DNA of 23,441 bases from an uncultured Bacteroidota bacterium (GTDB lineage: Bacteria > Bacteroidota > Bacteroidia > Chitinophagales > Chitinophagaceae): positions 1 through 23,441 of the forward strand of contig CAINEG010000186.1 in NCBI GenBank assembly GCA_903847655.1, read 5' to 3'. A program made the translations under genes and the position numbers. Shown here one piece after another: positions 22,390-23,441 of this stretch. Below the pieces are notes generated by a model. It saw nothing but the letters and a program-made list of their open reading frames with translations, had not been told where the DNA came from and made no database searches. Each line of letters begins with the position of its first letter. Positions within the stretch are counted from its first letter, which is position 1.

Positions 22390-23352
22390 TTATTTCAATT
22401 CTATTGGCTTGCCTTGTTCAGGATAAAGAATAGAAAGTCCAAGGGTGTTGGCTTCTGCGATTTCTTTTTTAATATTGGCTTCGCAGTTGGCACAAGGCTT
22501 TATATGCGTTACATAGATAGGCGTATTTTTTAAAAGACCAGCAGATTGATGATTTAAAATAGTTAATTCTTGCATCAATAACTTAGGCGTCAAATGACCA
22601 AATAATGATTTATTAGGCATGGCATTGTCAAAACTTACTTCTATAAAAAGTGCTTTTAATTGCCCTGCTTTTATTTTTTCAGCCACCGCCATCCATAATT
22701 TTTCTAATTGATTGCTTTGTTCTACTTCATCTGCGCCCGTATCCCCTAAGTACAAAACATAATTATTTTTATGGCCTACTAAAAATGCAGTACTCTCATA
22801 AGGCTTGACATGACTTAAAATAAATGTAGTAACCGTCAATCCTGTATTGGGTATACTTATTTCTTTACCCTCGCTCAATGCTTGGTAATTGTATTTATTT
22901 AAAATAGGTGGGTCACCCTCGCTACCAAAATTAGCCCAGCTTTTCCAGGTGAAATAATTATTTTTTATCACCTCAAGTACAGAGGGCAATGCATAAATGG
23001 GTTTTGCGATGTCATTGGGTGAATTTAAAATTAACCCAGCCAGATGATCCAAATGGGCATGAGAAATAAAATAAGCCTTGATATATTTTTTTTGAATCTC
23101 TTCGGCATTGTTGCCATTGAAAAAATTAGCGTTCGCCAATTTTTCTAAGCCAGTATGCAGGGTGCCTGCATCCATACAAATATAGCCATCCGTGCCTGTG
23201 GCAGTAATCATATAAGCGGAAAGATTGGATTCATCCAAACCACCCTTCACCCCTAAAGGAAATATTTTGAAAACCGAATTGGTGGCGTTGACTTGAGCAT
23301 TGGCATTGAATAAGAAGGAAAAGCAGATTAAAAAAAGATAATTAAATTTCAT
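22390..23352 (-). CDS. Secreted class II 3',5'-cyclic-nucleotide phosphodiesterase
   Basis: This metallo-beta-lactamase-fold hydrolase of 320 residues has a signal peptide (1-19, ANAQ), which places it in the periplasm. Class II cAMP phosphodiesterase features are FPLGVKGGLDESNLSAYMI (31-49), MDAGTLHTGLEKL, the metal motif SHAHLDHLAGLILNSPND (His98, His100, Asp102, His103), LGDTGAD, FIEVSFDN, FGHLTP and YVTHIKP. This family includes the periplasmic cAMP phosphodiesterase of Vibrio and the yeast low-affinity enzyme. It would degrade extracytoplasmic cyclic nucleotides, perhaps salvaging purines. It appears to have its own promoter at the right edge of the window. Confidence 0.9.
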   Translation of the reverse strand: MKFNYLFLICFSFLFNANAQVNATNSVFKIFPLGVKGGLDESNLSAYMITATGTDGYICMDAGTLHTGLEKLANANFFNGNNAEEIQKKYIKAYFISHAHLDHLAGLILNSPNDIAKPIYALPSVLEVIKNNYFTWKSWANFGSEGDPPILNKYNYQALSEGKEISIPNTGLTVTTFILSHVKPYESTAFLVGHKNNYVLYLGDTGADEVEQSNQLEKLWMAVAEKIKAGQLKALFIEVSFDNAMPNKSLFGHLTPKLLMQELTILNHQSAGLLKNTPIYVTHIKPCANCEANIKKEIAEANTLGLSILYPEQGKPIELK

Positions 23353-23370
23353 ATAAAAATTACATTATTT

Positions 23371-23404
23371 CAAAGGTAAAGCTAATCAATTAGGTTTTCT
23401 GAAA
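23371..23404 (-). promoter_or_regulatory. Candidate Bacteroidota promoter of the phosphodiesterase gene
   Basis: On the minus strand, TACCTTTG (23378-23371) matches TAnnTTTG exactly, and TTTC (23404-23401), one base off TTTG, lies 22 nt upstream, within the usual spacing. The box is about 18 nt from the start codon, implying a very short leader. Confidence 0.42.
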
Positions 23405-23441
23405 TTTAATTATGACTTTAAATAGGTCAAATATTCATAGA

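Overview
This 23.4-kb window is AT-rich and looks chromosomal, from a member of the Bacteroidota. The evidence is a TonB-dependent receptor paired with a HmuY-family lipoprotein, a DUF5777-like barrel protein, lipid-anchored cytochromes, a Tat-plus-lipobox iron-sulfur protein, and promoter-like boxes of the Bacteroidota TAnnTTTG type. A Chitinophagaceae-like freshwater or soil bacterium is my guess, not a demonstrated assignment. I see no rRNA, tRNA, CRISPR array, insertion sequence or phage gene.

Layout. (1) 1-1871, minus strand: a phosphate-uptake pair, a DUF47/PhoU-like accessory protein followed by a PiT transporter that runs off the left edge, preceded by a direct repeat shaped like a Pho box. 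(2) 2218-3630, plus: an unrecognised membrane protein (secreted sensor-like domain, one transmembrane helix, cytoplasmic domain) behind two strong inverted repeats. (3) 3725-6473, plus: TonB-dependent receptor and HmuY-family lipoprotein, closed by a strong terminator. A DUF4442 hotdog protein (6556-7038, minus) converges on it. (4) 7186-9919, plus: an ethylbenzene-dehydrogenase-gamma-like heme lipoprotein, a small cytochrome lipoprotein and a DUF5777-like barrel. (5) 10127-13956, plus: periplasmic cytochrome c, a Tat mini-protein, a four-cluster iron-sulfur protein, an NrfD/ActC quinone-interacting membrane subunit and a membrane-anchored beta-rich protein. (6) 14047-20886, plus: a five-gene operon of SSS symporter, D-aminoacylase-type amidohydrolase, DUF1611/DgcN-type enzyme, Ala-Glu-epimerase/DgcA-type enolase and APC amino-acid permease. 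(7) 20846-23352, minus: a Dabb-domain protein, a Tat-exported sugar-isomerase-like TIM barrel and a secreted class II cyclic-nucleotide phosphodiesterase.

How they may work together. Blocks 4 and 5 look like one respiratory system: a quinol-interacting NrfCD-type module, a periplasmic monoheme cytochrome, two heme lipoproteins and a beta-barrel, with no molybdopterin or other catalytic subunit inside either transcription unit. Both units have upstream a palindrome with identical ATGAT-N4-ATCAT half-sites, the layout expected for a CRP/FNR-family regulator. This pair of co-marked operons is the best candidate here for a poorly described system. Block 6 reads as a D-amino-acid or murein-peptide salvage operon, with enzymes matching the recently described DgcN-DgcA route for D-glutamate or the older L-Ala-D-Glu epimerase route. 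All assignments come from reading motifs; no search was run.
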